Positions 63,964-64,000 of a stretch of DNA of 64,000 nt are shown piece after piece; position 1 is the stretch's first letter, and each line of letters begins with the position of its first letter. Made by a program: the position numbers and the translations under genes. Source of the stretch: Rhizobiaceae bacterium MnEN-MB40S (GTDB lineage: Bacteria; Pseudomonadota; Alphaproteobacteria; Rhizobiales; Rhizobiaceae); contig BRLC01000013.1 of assembly GCA_024343425.1 (NCBI GenBank), positions 152,936-216,935 on the forward strand. The letters run 5' to 3'. The notes beneath the pieces were generated by a model. It was not told the origin of the DNA. It did no database searches and worked only from the letters and a program-made list of their open reading frames with translations.

Positions 63964-64000
63964 GAGGCCTCCCTTCCGGTGGTTGGCTCAGCCGTCCGGC

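Overview
The window is GC-rich chromosomal DNA that most resembles an alphaproteobacterium of the Hyphomicrobiales (Rhizobiales) type. Pointers are a rhizobial-type Ser/Lys asparaginase, a twin-arginine beta-helix protein of the TIGR03808 type, an ECF41-like sigma factor operon, bet genes, many solute transporters of the TTT, TRAP and Liv classes, and a tRNA-Gln gene without an encoded CCA. The genus cannot be named from the sequence alone. Most genes carry a clear ribosome binding site and sit in tight, often ATGA-overlapping operons.

Layout. 1-6.8 kb: a truncated crotonase, then a CHASE2 adenylate cyclase divergent from three exported proteins (TPR/outer-membrane barrel, FecR-domain protein with NEGNFG repeats, SdrD-like protein). 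6.8-12.1 kb: a tripartite tricarboxylate transporter with an FMN reductase, an IclR regulator and an NTF2-like protein. 12.1-14 kb: an ECF41-like sigma factor with an AhpD-like protein and a membrane protein. 14-24.9 kb: tRNA-Gln, O-antigen ligase-like protein, betBA behind a palindromic operator, an aldehyde dehydrogenase, a thiolase, galE, a His/Gly/Pro-rich exported protein and an asparaginase. 24.9-34 kb: a beta-helix protein, phosphonoacetaldehyde hydrolase, a P460-like cytochrome, a dicarboxylate-symporter fused to a periplasmic binding protein, and a three-subunit membrane sugar/alcohol dehydrogenase (small subunit, GMC flavoprotein, triheme cytochrome c).

34-43.4 kb is an accessory tract: unknown genes, an AT-rich gene with a HEPN-like RNxxxH motif, an HExxH protein, a frameshifted gene, a lone AraC DNA-binding domain, and repeated palindromic intergenic elements. 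katA lies at its right end. 43.4-53 kb carries a TetR regulator and a 2,666-residue autotransporter made of four roughly 380-residue super-repeats. This block is flanked by a direct repeat of the 3' end of the adjacent lactonase gene. 53-58 kb is a TRAP transporter/lactonase operon divergent from a SorC-type regulator. 58.1-60.2 kb is a small OmpA/secreted peptide/membrane protein operon, again flanked by a duplicated 3' end, this time of livF. 60.2-64 kb is a livHMGF-type ABC transporter whose ATPases have altered Walker A and signature motifs.

The most unusual points are the two cargo blocks bounded by diverged 3'-end gene duplications, the super-repeat autotransporter, the CHASE2 cyclase/FecR/TPR-barrel surface system, and the transporter-binding protein fusion. 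All family assignments come from reading motifs; no database search was run.
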